A program made the translations under genes and the position numbers. Below are positions 1 to 7,700 of a stretch of DNA of 41,448 bases, in pieces. Under the pieces are notes generated by a model, which saw only the letters and a program-made list of their open reading frames with translations, did not search any database and was not told the origin of the DNA. Numbering within the stretch: position 1 is the stretch's first letter; the number at the start of each line of letters is the position of its first letter. The DNA comes from Actinomycetes bacterium (GTDB lineage Bacteria > Actinomycetota > Actinomycetes > Propionibacteriales > Nocardioidaceae). Location of the stretch: assembly GCA_023396115.1 (NCBI GenBank), contig JAEWXC010000091.1, positions 1 to 41,448 on the forward strand. The letters are read 5' to 3'.

Positions 1-202
1 GGTCCGGACGGTCCGCGGCCGCGGTCGGCTCGCCGGGGGCCGTCGGTGGCCCGGCCTCCCGGGACGGGCCGTCCGCCGTCGCGGCCCCGGCGTCCTCCCC
101 CGGTGTCGGGGGCACCGGAGCGCCCCCGGGTGCGGCTGCGGGCCCACGGCGGCGCTCGGCGAGCGGGAGCCCGCCACCGTTGCCGTACCCACCTCGCGCC
201 AC
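1..202 (-). CDS. N-terminus of an unidentified protein, cut by the window edge
   Basis: An open minus-strand frame runs from a GTG at 202 to the window edge with no stop (about 67 codons). The peptide starts V-A-R-G-G-Y-G-N-G-G-G and is rich in Pro, Ala and Gly, as in a disordered N-terminal tail. I do not recognise it. A second frame from ATG at 208 is also open but gives an Arg-rich product that looks like a shadow. A palindrome resembling an actinobacterial SOS box lies about 10 bp upstream, so the gene may belong to the DNA-damage response; that is inference. GC-rich sequence makes chance open frames common, so confidence is low. Confidence 0.33.
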   Translation of the reverse strand, partial: MARGGYGNGGGLPLAERRRGPAAAPGGAPVPPTPGEDAGAATADGPSREAGPPTAPGEPTAAADRPD

Positions 203-212
203 CCCATCATTA

Positions 213-224
213 GAACACGTGTTC
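213..224. promoter_or_regulatory. Possible LexA (SOS) box
   Basis: The sequence GAACACGTGTTC is a perfect 12-bp palindrome, followed by GAAC. It fits the mycobacterial/actinobacterial LexA pattern GAAC-N4-GTTC. It sits between the putative minus-strand gene starting at 202 and the plus-strand paiB-like gene at 323, so it could control either one. Confidence 0.4.
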
Positions 225-322
225 GAACAGCGTGGCGCGGATACCCTGCCGGTGAACGCCGGCGTGCGACGCACGCCACACGACCAGCACGACTCCAGCA
301 TCCGGGCATCCGAGGAGCACCC

Positions 323-943
323 ATGTACGTCCCCCCGGCCAACGCCGCCGACGAGGCCACCGCCCGTGCCCACGTGGCCGGGATCGGTGCCGGCGAACTC
401 GTCACGGTCGGCCCGGACGGTCGCCCCGACGTCACGCTGGTGCCGGTGCTGTGGACCGGGGACAGGGTGCGGATGCACCTGGCCCGGGCCAACCCGCAGG
501 GCGCACGCATCGCGCCCGACTCCCCCGGCCTGCTGGTGTGCACCGGACCCCAGGCGTACGTCTCTCCCAGCTGGTACGCCACCAAGGCCGAGCACGGTCG
601 GGTGGTGCCCACCTGGAACTACACCTCGGTCCAGCTGGAAGGGACCGTCCGGGTCCACGACGACCCGGCGTGGTTGCTGGCGCTGGTCAGCGACCTGAGC
701 GACCGGCACGAGGCCGGGCGCGCGGCGCCGTGGTCGGTCGAGGACGCCCCGGAGGCGTTCGCCCGGGGACAGTTGCGCGGCATCGTCGGGGTCGAGCTCA
801 CGGTGACCGCGGTGCACGCCAAGGCCAAGCTGAGCCAGAACCGCTCCGAGGCCGACCGGGCCGGGGTGGTGGCGGGACTGGCAGCCGAACCCGGCGACGC
901 CTCACGCGCCGTCGGCCGGCTCATGCAGGACGGGCTGCGGTGA
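323..943 (+). CDS. PaiB-like FMN-binding split-barrel protein
   Basis: A 206-residue protein starting M-Y-V-P-P, the usual beginning of the PaiB family (FMN-binding 'negative transcriptional regulator', about 200 residues). The central stretch containing the motif ATKAEHGRVVPTWNY (about residues 88-102) is the conserved FMN-binding split-barrel segment of that family. The ATG at 323 follows GAGGAG at about 311. The stop overlaps the GTG start of the peptidase E gene by four bases (GTGA), so the two are translationally coupled. The regulatory role known for Bacillus PaiB is not demonstrated for actinobacterial homologues. The family is clear; the function is open. Confidence 0.82.
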   Translation: MYVPPANAADEATARAHVAGIGAGELVTVGPDGRPDVTLVPVLWTGDRVRMHLARANPQGARIAPDSPGLLVCTGPQAYVSPSWYATKAEHGRVVPTWNYTSVQLEGTVRVHDDPAWLLALVSDLSDRHEAGRAAPWSVEDAPEAFARGQLRGIVGVELTVTAVHAKAKLSQNRSEADRAGVVAGLAAEPGDASRAVGRLMQDGLR

Positions 944-1593
944 AGCTGCTGCTGACCTCGGGCGGGGTGCGCAACCCGAGCATCCGCGCCGCCCTCGAGG
1001 AGTTGTTGGGCAAGCCGGTCGAGGAGTCGGTGGCGCTGGCCGTCCCCACGGCCCAGTACGGTCACCCGTTCTGCACCCCCGGTTCGCTGCACCGGTTCGT
1101 GGCCGACACCGCCGGCCCGTCGATGACCGGACTGGGCTGGCGCTCCGTCGGGGTGCTCGAACTGCTGGCCCTGCCGACCATGCCACCGGAGCGGTGGCAG
1201 CCGTGGGTCCGCGAGGCCGACGTGCTGCTGGTCGACGGCGGCGAGGCCACCTACCTGGCGCACTGGGTGCGTGCCTCCGGACTGGGCGACCTGCTGCCCG
1301 AGCTGCACGAGACGGTCTGGGTCGGGGTGAGCGCAGGCAGCATGGTGCTGACACCCCGGATCGGGCCCGAGTTCACCGAGTGGGCCGACGCCCCCGACGA
1401 CACCACACTCGGCCTCGTGGACTTCTCGATCTTCCCGCACCTGGGCCTGTTCGAGCAGAACCAGATGGCCGACGCCGAGCGCTGGGCGGCCGGGATCGGC
1501 GGGCCCGCGTGGGCGCTGGACGACGACTCCGCACTGACCGTCGTCGACGGGGTGGTCGAGGTCGTCAGCGAGGGTGAGTGGCGCCGGTTCTGA
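940..1593 (+). CDS. Peptidase E-like protein (peptidase family S51)
   Basis: A 217-residue protein from GTG at 940, overlapping the previous stop. It opens K-L-L-L-T-S-G-G, as in the class I glutamine amidotransferase-like fold of S51 peptidases. The nucleophile elbow GVSAGSM (about residues 128-134) supplies the catalytic Ser. The upstream VDGGEATYL and downstream FPHLGLFEQN segments are the other conserved S51 blocks. Family members include aspartyl dipeptidase and cyanophycinase. The expected role is cytoplasmic cleavage of N-terminal Asp dipeptides, but the substrate cannot be read from the sequence. A much longer open frame from 451 in the same phase overlaps the paiB gene and was rejected as the start. 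Confidence 0.83.
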   Translation: MKLLLTSGGVRNPSIRAALEELLGKPVEESVALAVPTAQYGHPFCTPGSLHRFVADTAGPSMTGLGWRSVGVLELLALPTMPPERWQPWVREADVLLVDGGEATYLAHWVRASGLGDLLPELHETVWVGVSAGSMVLTPRIGPEFTEWADAPDDTTLGLVDFSIFPHLGLFEQNQMADAERWAAGIGGPAWALDDDSALTVVDGVVEVVSEGEWRRF

Positions 1594-1626
1594 GCGACTG
1601 ACCCGGGGCGTGCCTAGGCTGGTGGC

Positions 1627-2037
1627 ATGGCTGAGCAGGTGCTGGACCCGGGGCCGTTCTTCCACGGGACCAAGGCGGACCTGGAGGTCGGCGACGAGCT
1701 CACCGCCGGCTTCCCGTCGAACTACCGCCCCGAGATCGTGATGAACCACGTCTACTTCACCGCGCTGGTCGACGGCGCGGGACTGGCCGCCGAGTTGGCC
1801 CCCGGGCCACGGGAGCCGCGGGTCTACCGGGTCGAGCCGACCGGACCGTACGAGGACGACCCCAACGTCACCGACAAGAAGTTCCCCGGCAACCCGACCC
1901 GCTCCTACCGCACCCGGGCTCCGCTGCGGGTCCTCGAGGTCGTGCACGACTGGACCCGGCTCACCCCCGAGGCGCTGGCCACCTGGCGCACCCGGCTGGC
2001 CGCCATCGAGGCGGAGCGCGGCGAGATCATCAACTGA
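1627..2037 (+). CDS. arr: NAD+:rifampin ADP-ribosyltransferase (Arr)
   Basis: A 136-residue protein matching Arr enzymes along its whole length. It has the N-terminal PFFHGTKADL motif (NAD-binding His-Gly-Thr), the block IVMNHVYFTAL, and the C-terminal signature DPNVTDKKFPGNPTRSYRT. Arr transfers ADP-ribose from NAD+ to the ansa-chain hydroxyl of rifamycins and so inactivates them. The length is typical for chromosomal actinobacterial Arr. It lies just outside the left end of the island, so it is a host gene and not island cargo. A strong hairpin follows its stop. The product family is certain; whether it confers resistance here is inferred. Confidence 0.93.
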   Translation: MAEQVLDPGPFFHGTKADLEVGDELTAGFPSNYRPEIVMNHVYFTALVDGAGLAAELAPGPREPRVYRVEPTGPYEDDPNVTDKKFPGNPTRSYRTRAPLRVLEVVHDWTRLTPEALATWRTRLAAIEAERGEIIN

Positions 2038-2052
2038 CCACCGGGGAACGGG

Positions 2053-2088
2053 CGAGGCCCCCACCCGGGTGTGCGGGTGGGGGCCTCG
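2053..2088. terminator. 15-bp perfect-stem hairpin between arr and tRNA-Asn remnant
   Basis: CGAGGCCCCCACCCG (2053-2067) pairs perfectly with 2074-2088 across a 6-base loop. It sits 15 bp after the arr stop. Before the island inserted it would also have stood just beyond the 3' end of tRNA-Asn, so it probably served both converging units. No long T-run follows, as is usual in high-GC actinobacteria. Confidence 0.8.
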
Positions 2089-2094
2089 TTCCCA

Positions 2095-2129
2095 GCTCCC
2101 CCGGTTGGACTCGAACCAACAACCCTCCG
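2095..2129 (-). repeat. attL: displaced 3' end of tRNA-Asn
   Basis: These 35 bp are identical to 37039-37073. They reproduce the tRNA-Asn discriminator base, 3' acceptor strand, T arm, variable loop and most of the 3' side of the anticodon stem, and then diverge (A instead of G at 2130). This is the remnant left after site-specific recombination at the tRNA 3' end. Confidence 0.9.
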
Positions 2130-2517
2130 ATGCCGCCGCGAGTGCGATGAGCGCATGACGCCAGTTGACGCTCTCTGCCGATAAACGCCACTTGAACTGG
2201 GCAAACGCTGGCGTCTAGTGGTGTCGCGCTGACGCTGGTTGACAGCCCTTGACAGAGTTTCTGGCCTGTTTATGGACACCTTCAAGTCTCCGCCGCGAAG
2301 CGCATCTCCTCGTCGTGTGCGTGCGCTGCCTGCCTGAAGGTTGCTGGCCACGCGTGTCAAGGAGGTCGCCGCGGTCGGTTTCCAGAGCCATCCAGAGACC
2401 GCCTCGGCGCCGATAAGAGATCGGACACTTGAGGTCGGGAGGAGGATCCGAAGAGATTTGAACCAGCGACCTCTGGTCATCCGGCGCGAGCGCTCTCATC
2501 TGGTCGAGCGTTTGCTG
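2130..2517. other. Gene-free left end of the island with possible recombinase arm sites
   Basis: I see no convincing gene in these 388 bp. The stretch holds an 8-bp inverted repeat GACGCCAG/CTGGCGTC (2157-2164 and 2208-2215). It also holds two imperfect direct copies of a GACGC(C/T)(A/G)GTTGAC motif. A segment CTGGCCTGTTTATGGACA (2261-2278) recurs almost exactly near the right end (36950-36967). These fit arm-type integrase/Xis sites. At about 2450-2517 the minus strand resembles a degenerate tRNA (D-arm-like GCTC...GAGC and GGTTCAAATC as T-loop), but the T stem does not pair, so it is at most a remnant. Confidence 0.5.
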
Positions 2518-2606
2518 TGTCCGTGGCCATGAAAAAGTCCCCACTGGTGGCCAGATAGAAGTCCCCACCCTTCGCGTCGTGTCGTAGCCAACAGCGAGGG
2601 CCCTGC

Positions 2607-4193
2607 GTGGTGACGGTGGCGGTGCCAACCGAGTCACCGAACACCACGCAGGGGCTTCCATTGAAGAACGCGCAGGAACGAATGGACGTGATTGCCGCCT
2701 ACCGAGATGTAGGCACCTTCCGAGGAGCCGCGGAGATCTGCGGCACTACGCACAAGACCGTGAAGAGGATCATCGCCGCGCATGAGCTGGCCGTCCGGGG
2801 CGGTCGCCCGCCGGAACGGGTGCCGCGGGCGAGGAACTACGACGAGGTCGCCGACCTGGTCGCCGAGGCGGTGACCAAGACGGCAGGGAAGATCAGCGCC
2901 AAGCGGCTGCTGCCGACCGCACGCGCCGCTGGCTATGCGGGCTCGGACCGCAACTTCCGGCGGCTGGTCGCGACCGCGAAGCGGGAATGGCGGCTTGGGC
3001 AGGCGCGAGCTGGTGGCCGCAGGCCGGCGGTGTGGTCGCCCGGCGAAGTCCTCGCGATCGACTGGGGCGAGGAGATTGTCGCCGGACGGAAGGTCCACGT
3101 GTTCTGCGCGGTGCTCGCCTGGTCGCGGTTCCGGTTCGTCCGGTTCGCTGCCGATGAGCAGCAGGCCACCACGCTGGGCCTGCTGGCGGAGTGTTTCGAG
3201 GTCCTTGGCGGTGTTCCGAAGGTCGTGCTTGCGGACCGGATGGGCTGTCTGAAGGGCGGCGTCGTCGCGAACGTCGTCGTCCCGGCCCCGGACTACGTGC
3301 GGTTCGCGACTCATTACCGGTTCAGGCCCGACTTCTGTCATGGAGCTGATCCGGAGTCCAAGGGCATCGTGGAGAACCTGGTCGGCTATGCCAAGGACGA
3401 CCTGCTGGTCCCGCTCGAGCTCGACGACGACCCCTGGGCCAACGGCCTGGCCGGGCTGAACGCCCGTGCGCAGGCGTGGTGCGGTGAGGTCAATGGCCGC
3501 CGTCACAGCGAGATCCACGAGATCCCCACAGAGCGGCTGATATCGGAACAGAAGCTGCTGGGCGAGCTGCCGTCGCTGCGGCTGGAGGTCGGGCCGAAGC
3601 CGACCACTCGGAAGGTCGACAAGCTCTCTTGCATCCGGTTCGGATCGGCGCGCTACTCGGTGCCGAACCGTCTCATCGGCACCACCGTCACCGTCGTCGT
3701 GGACGAGCGGGACCGGGTGCTGCGGGTTATCGAGCCGGTCACCGGCGAGGTCCATGCCGAACACCAACTGGTGGCGCCTGGTGAGACGTCGATCGTCGAC
3801 GCCCATTACGGCCGGCCACGTCCCGACGCCCCGCGCCGTGGTGCGCGTCCGCGGACGGCGGTGGAGCGGGAGTTCCTGGCCCTGGGTCCGGTCGCCGAGC
3901 AGTTCCTCACCGGGGCCGCCGCCGCGGGTGTCACCAAGCTGGGCACCGAGATCGCCGAGATCCTCACCCTGGGCGCCGCCCATGGCACCGCAGCGTTGTT
4001 GGCGGCACTGGAACGCGCGGTGGCGTTCGGGCGGTGGCGGGCCGACGATGTGCGATCGATCCTGGCCACCAACGGCCACGCACCACGGCCCACCGCCGCG
4101 GGGAAGGCACTGGTGATGACGCTGCCCACGGTCCCGACCAGATCGCTGGACGCCTACCGGATCGACGGGACCGAGGGGGGTGAGGTGTCGTGA
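2607..4193 (+). CDS. istA: IS21-family transposase IstA
   Basis: About 528 residues from GTG at 2607; an internal ATG at 2682 is an alternative start. The N-terminus has a helix-turn-helix region that reads GTTHKTVKRII. The rve/DDE integrase core follows, with Asp in LAIDWGEE, Asp in VLADRMG and Glu in GIVENLVGY. A C-terminal beta domain contains RYSVPNRLIGTTV, typical of IstA. It catalyses cut-and-paste style transposition with the IstB helper ATPase. The stop overlaps the istB GTG by four bases. The coding sequence is intact, so the element may be active. Confidence 0.94.
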   Translation: MVTVAVPTESPNTTQGLPLKNAQERMDVIAAYRDVGTFRGAAEICGTTHKTVKRIIAAHELAVRGGRPPERVPRARNYDEVADLVAEAVTKTAGKISAKRLLPTARAAGYAGSDRNFRRLVATAKREWRLGQARAGGRRPAVWSPGEVLAIDWGEEIVAGRKVHVFCAVLAWSRFRFVRFAADEQQATTLGLLAECFEVLGGVPKVVLADRMGCLKGGVVANVVVPAPDYVRFATHYRFRPDFCHGADPESKGIVENLVGYAKDDLLVPLELDDDPWANGLAGLNARAQAWCGEVNGRRHSEIHEIPTERLISEQKLLGELPSLRLEVGPKPTTRKVDKLSCIRFGSARYSVPNRLIGTTVTVVVDERDRVLRVIEPVTGEVHAEHQLVAPGETSIVDAHYGRPRPDAPRRGARPRTAVEREFLALGPVAEQFLTGAAAAGVTKLGTEIAEILTLGAAHGTAALLAALERAVAFGRWRADDVRSILATNGHAPRPTAAGKALVMTLPTVPTRSLDAYRIDGTEGGEVS

Positions 4194-4969
4194 CCGCCAC
4201 GACTCCACCGCCGCTGCCCGCGGACCTGAACGAGGGCCTGAAGCGGTTGAAGATGGCCGCGATGCGCCGGCTGGCACCCGAGCTGCTGGTCACCGCAAAG
4301 ACCCAACGCTGGAAGCCCGAGGAGTTCCTCCGCACCCTGGTCGAGGCCGAGATCGCCTCACGTGAAGCATCGAACGCGCGGACCCGGATGCGGCAAGCAG
4401 CCTTCCCCGTCGTGAAGCGGCTCGAGGAGTTCGATGTCGCTGCGTCCTCGATCCCACCGGCCACCTTCGACTACCTCTCGTCGTTGGAGTGGGTCCGCGC
4501 GGCCGAGAACGTGTGCATGATCGGCCCCGCCGGCACGGGGAAGTCCCACACCCTGATCGCACTCGGGATCGCCGCCGTCGAAGCAGGGCACCGGGTCCGA
4601 TACTTCACCGCCGCCGAGCTCGTCGAGACCCTCTACCGCGGACTGGCCGACAACAGCGTCGGGAAGGTCATCGACACCCTGCTCCGCAACGACCTGATCC
4701 TGGTCGACGAGCTCGGGTTCGCACCCCTGGACGACACCGGCGCCCAGATGCTGTTCCGATTCGTCGCCGCCGCCTACGAGAGACGCTCCCTCGGCATCGC
4801 ATCCCACTGGCCGTTCGAGTCCTGGGGACGGTTCCTGCCCGAGCACACCACCGCAGTCAGCATGCTCGACCGGCTCCTGCACCACTGCCACACCGTCGTC
4901 ACCGACGGCGACTCCTACCGGATGAGACAGGCCCGGGCGAAGGGAGGAACCCGACTCAAAACCAGCTGA
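4190..4969 (+). CDS. istB: IS21-family helper ATPase IstB
   Basis: A 259-residue AAA+ ATPase of the DnaC/IstB group from GTG at 4190, translationally coupled to istA. Walker A GPAGTGKS is at residues 112-119, and the Walker B-like LILVDELGF follows at about 165. The IstB sensor region IASHWPFESWGRF replaces the more usual TSN-containing motif. IstB remodels target DNA and selects the insertion site for IstA. Length and architecture are normal for the family. Confidence 0.94.
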   Translation: MTATTPPPLPADLNEGLKRLKMAAMRRLAPELLVTAKTQRWKPEEFLRTLVEAEIASREASNARTRMRQAAFPVVKRLEEFDVAASSIPPATFDYLSSLEWVRAAENVCMIGPAGTGKSHTLIALGIAAVEAGHRVRYFTAAELVETLYRGLADNSVGKVIDTLLRNDLILVDELGFAPLDDTGAQMLFRFVAAAYERRSLGIASHWPFESWGRFLPEHTTAVSMLDRLLHHCHTVVTDGDSYRMRQARAKGGTRLKTS

Positions 4970-5175
4970 ACCTCAGCGAAGGGTGGGGACTTTTAGTTGG
5001 CCACCAGCGGGGACCTCAACTTGGCCATTGACATTGCTGGCATATGAGCACTCGTGCGCTGACCTGTGCGAACTCGGCACAGGACGGTGAACCGAGCCCG
5101 CACTTCTTGCTGGTAGGGTCTGCTGCACGGATAGGTGACACCTGACTTGTGGTGCCGAGAGGTGCCGTTGGAAGG

Positions 5176-5478
5176 ATGTACACCGTGCCGAAGCCCTACC
5201 CCAGAGAGTTCCGCGACGACGTTGTTCGTGTCGCGAGGAACCGTGAGCCTGGCGTCCACCTCAAGCAGATCGCCGCAGATTTCGGGATCAGCGAGTCGTG
5301 CCTGAACGGGTGGCTCAAGGCCGCCGATGTCGAGGACGGCGTCAAGCCGGGCGTCACCTCCGGCGAGCACGCCGAGCTCCGTGAAGCCAAGAAGCGGATC
5401 CGGCTACTCGAGCAGGAGAACGAGGTCCTGCGCCGCGCCGCTGCCTACCTGTCGCAGGCCAATCTGCCGGGAAAATGA
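5176..5478 (+). CDS. IS3-family transposase OrfA (HTH protein)
   Basis: 100 residues from ATG at 5176, preceded by GGAAGG. The helix-turn-helix (LKQIAADFGISESCLNGWLK, about residues 31-50) is followed by a leucine-zipper coiled coil (EAKKRIRLLEQENEVLRRAAAYL) typical of IS3 OrfA. Normally OrfA and OrfB are joined by programmed -1 frameshifting at an A-rich slip site, and GGGAAAATGA at the 3' end fits that. The IS110 insertion now sits directly in the junction, so a fused OrfAB cannot be made. Confidence 0.9.
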   Translation: MYTVPKPYPREFRDDVVRVARNREPGVHLKQIAADFGISESCLNGWLKAADVEDGVKPGVTSGEHAELREAKKRIRLLEQENEVLRRAAAYLSQANLPGK

Positions 5479-5495
5479 CGCTTCTATGCCTCTCG

Positions 5496-6548
5496 TCAAG
5501 CCATCGCGGTCTGGAGTTCGCGGAAGATCGCGCGGCAGACGTAGCGCTTGAGGCAGCGGCGGATCTCGCGGTTGGAGCGGCCTTCAGATCGGCGACGGGC
5601 GACGTAGTCGCGAGTGGTTTCGTCGTAGCTCATCCGCGTGCGGACGATGACGTCGAAGGCTCGGTTGAGTTGGCGATCGCCTGAGCGAGACAGGCGGTGA
5701 CGGTCGGTGTTGCCCGACGACGCGGGGACTGGCGCGATCCCGCCGAGGGCAGCGAAAGCTGCTTCTGAGCGGACCCGGCCGTGGTGGGAGTAGGCGCAGA
5801 TGATGATCGCTGCGGTGACTGGGCCGACGCCTGGCTGGACCTGAAGGCCGGGAGCGAGGGCCTCTGCGAGCTGCTGCAGCTCGCGGTGGTTCTGCTTCAA
5901 GAGCTCGCCCTGCTCGACGACAGAACAGGCAAGGCGACGGGCTTCACGTCGGGCGATTGCCAAAGGGTCGTGCTGTGCGGTGACGCGGCTGGTCCGCCAT
6001 GCCGCGATCGTGCGGACCTGCGCGTCGGACAGGGGCTTGCGCGCATCGATCCCCAGGTCGACGCTGCGCAGCAGCGCCAGGAGGGCGTTGCGGTTCGCGG
6101 TGCGCTGCTGATCAAGGATCGATCGCGAGGCGAGCAGGACTCGCAGCGCGGTGCGCTGACCGGCCTGTCGGGGCTTGGCCAGGCGATCGAACTCTCGACC
6201 AAGGACCGCTCGTGCTGCAGCTTCTGCGTCGAGGGTGTCGGACTTGCCACGGTGTGCATGGGTGCTGCGAGCTGCTGGGCGTACCTCGGCGACGTCGAAG
6301 CCGGCCTCGCTCAGGGCCGCGGTGATCCCGGCCCCGTAGGACGAGGTCCCTTCGACCGCTGCGAGGACGCTGCCCCTGGTCCGGTGAACGATCCAGCTAA
6401 TTGCTCGGGCGTTGCCCGACTGGGTGGTGGGGAAGGTCGCGGTGTCGATGACCGCTCCGGTCGCGGCGGCGAGGAGGCAGTAGGTGTGGGTGCGGGCGTG
6501 GGTGTCGATGCCGACGACGTGTTGGAACAGCTGGGCAACGATGGTCAA
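5496..6548 (-). CDS. IS110-family transposase (DEDD serine recombinase)
   Basis: About 350 residues. The likely start is TTG at 6548, five bases after AGGAG; an upstream GTG at 6614 would run into the predicted RNA region. The N-terminal RuvC-like DEDD domain shows Asp in VVGIDTHAR, Glu in AAVEGTSSYG, and two Asp in KSDTLDAEAAAR. The C-terminal Transposase_20 domain has PGVGPVTAAII and the catalytic-Ser region SGNTDRHRLSRSGDRQLN. These enzymes insert through RNA-guided recombination between a donor junction and a target site. The frame is intact. Confidence 0.93.
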   Translation of the reverse strand: MTIVAQLFQHVVGIDTHARTHTYCLLAAATGAVIDTATFPTTQSGNARAISWIVHRTRGSVLAAVEGTSSYGAGITAALSEAGFDVAEVRPAARSTHAHRGKSDTLDAEAAARAVLGREFDRLAKPRQAGQRTALRVLLASRSILDQQRTANRNALLALLRSVDLGIDARKPLSDAQVRTIAAWRTSRVTAQHDPLAIARREARRLACSVVEQGELLKQNHRELQQLAEALAPGLQVQPGVGPVTAAIIICAYSHHGRVRSEAAFAALGGIAPVPASSGNTDRHRLSRSGDRQLNRAFDVIVRTRMSYDETTRDYVARRRSEGRSNREIRRCLKRYVCRAIFRELQTAMA

Positions 6549-6599
6549 CGGGACTCCTGACGCGAAAGGGGATGCGGACGTTCCGGCTCGAGCCCGTGG

Positions 6600-6825
6600 G
6601 TCGCTCAGAGTCACATCTGTAATGAGTCACGACCACGATGCCGCTGGTGGTCGGACAGGCTTCTAATCAAGGCATCTGCGCGTGGGGGCCGAACCTCGGT
6701 CGGCGTGCGGACATGTCATTTTCAAGACACCACCACGGCTGGTGGGTCGGATATACCCGGAGTCACGCACGCCGGCCGAGGTCAGCCTTCCAGCCGGCCA
6801 CGGGCCAGCCAGCACCCATTACAGA
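6600..6825 (-). ncRNA. Predicted IS110 bridge RNA with target- and donor-binding loops
   Basis: The minus-strand transcript of the 5' non-coding end folds into three parts. (1) A 5' stem-loop in about 6785-6815. (2) A target-binding loop closed by ACCTCGG/CCGAGGT (6693-6699 with 6776-6782) and CGGCGTGCG/CGCACGCCG (6701-6709 with 6766-6774), with an internal hairpin 6730-6735/6740-6745. (3) A donor-binding loop with an internal hairpin 6630-6636/6647-6653, closed by about 6602-6609/6675-6682. The left target guide CGGGTATATC (6750-6759) matches the flank CGGGTACATC with one G-U wobble. The right guide GAAAATGA (6716-6723) is complementary to the other flank. The donor guide CATTACAGA (6616-6624) is complementary to the element's own 5' end (6817-6825), and TAGAAGC (6659-6665) matches its 3' end (5480-5486). 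Exact RNA ends are unknown. Confidence 0.75.
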
Positions 6826-7700
6826 TGTACCCGCTCGTCCGCGAGTTGGCCGAGGACGGCATCCCCGTCACGGTGACGTGTCGGGTCCTCAAGATCGCCC
6901 GCCAGCCCTACTACCGCTGGCTGGCTGCTCCGGTGACCGATGCCGAGGTCGAGGAGGCTCACCGGGCCAACGCGTTGTTCGACGCCCACCGCGACGACCC
7001 GGAGTTCGGGTACCGGTTCCTGGTCGACGAGGCCCGTGACGCCGGCGAGTCGATGGCCGATCGCACCGCGTGGCGGATCTGCTCGGACAACGGCTGGTGG
7101 AGCGCGTTCGGGAAGAAGAAGGCGCGCGGGAAGGCCAAGAGACCGGGGCCGCCGGTCCACGACGACCTGGTCCAGCGGAACTTCACCGCCGATGCGCCGA
7201 ATCAGCTGTGGCTCGGCGACATCACCGAGCACTGGACTGGTGAGGGGAAGCTGTACGTCTGTGCGTTCAAAGACGTCTACTCCAACCGGATCGTCGGCTA
7301 CTCCATCGACTCCCGAATGAAGTCCCGCCTCGCAGTTGCTGCCTTGAACAACGCCGTCGCCAGGCGCGACGCCGTCGCCGGCTGTGTGGTCCACACCGAT
7401 CGAGGATCGCAATTTCGCAGTCGGAAGTTCGTCCGCGCTCTGCACCGTCACGACATGGTCGGATCCATGGGCCGAGTCGGCGCCGCGGGCGACAACGCCG
7501 CCATGGAGTCCTTCTTCAGCCTGCTCCAGAAGAACGTCCTCAACCGACAGCCCTGGGCCACCCGCGAGGACCTCCGGATCGCGATCGTCACCTGGATCGA
7601 GCGGACCTATCACCGTCGCCGCAGACAGGACTCCCTGGGCCGATTGACCCCCATCGAGTTCGAGACCATCATGACCGCACCGGCCACTCAGGCCGCGTGA
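6825..7700 (+). CDS. IS3-family transposase OrfB (DDE catalytic subunit)
   Basis: 291 residues from ATG at 6825, the base where the IS110 element ends. It has an N-terminal HTH_21-like segment (DDPEFGYRFLVDEAR), then the rve core with Asp in LWLGDITE, Asp in VVHTDRGSQF and Glu in NAAMESFF, and the C-terminal YHRRRRQDSLGRLTPIEFE motif. The coding sequence is intact, but the IS110 insertion separates it from orfA. Longer same-frame starts lie inside the IS110 RNA region and are not credible. Confidence 0.9.
   Translation: MYPLVRELAEDGIPVTVTCRVLKIARQPYYRWLAAPVTDAEVEEAHRANALFDAHRDDPEFGYRFLVDEARDAGESMADRTAWRICSDNGWWSAFGKKKARGKAKRPGPPVHDDLVQRNFTADAPNQLWLGDITEHWTGEGKLYVCAFKDVYSNRIVGYSIDSRMKSRLAVAALNNAVARRDAVAGCVVHTDRGSQFRSRKFVRALHRHDMVGSMGRVGAAGDNAAMESFFSLLQKNVLNRQPWATREDLRIAIVTWIERTYHRRRRQDSLGRLTPIEFETIMTAPATQAA

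Larger units (their letters stand above)
2518..5033 (+). mobile_element. Complete IS21-family insertion sequence
   Basis: 2516 bp carrying istA and istB. The ends are long inverted repeats with IS21-style internal repeats of AGTCCCCAC and GGTGGCCA. The left end starts TGTCCGTGGCCA at 2518 and the right end finishes TGGCCATTGACA at 5033. Both ends contain CTGGTGGCCA and AGTCCCCACCC in the same order. A 6-bp target duplication, TTGCTG, flanks the element (2512-2517 and 5034-5039), so the insertion is intact and probably recent. Confidence 0.93.
5479..6825 (-). mobile_element. IS110-family insertion sequence, inserted into IS3
   Basis: About 1347 bp. Comparing the two junctions gives a shared dinucleotide GA (5477-5478 and 6824-6825), TC on the element's sense strand. 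It is present once in the reconstructed target and at both ends after insertion, as expected for IS110 recombination at a dinucleotide core. There are no terminal inverted repeats and no longer target duplication, also typical. The transposase is on the minus strand with a long (about 276 bp) 5' non-coding end and a very short (about 17 bp) 3' end, the layout of the IS110 group. Confidence 0.88.

Noticed and set aside
451..1593. A 380-residue version of the peptidase E gene
   Set aside because: The first 163 codons overlap paiB in another frame and encode Arg/Gly-rich nonsense; the GTG at 940 with GTGA overlap is the better start.
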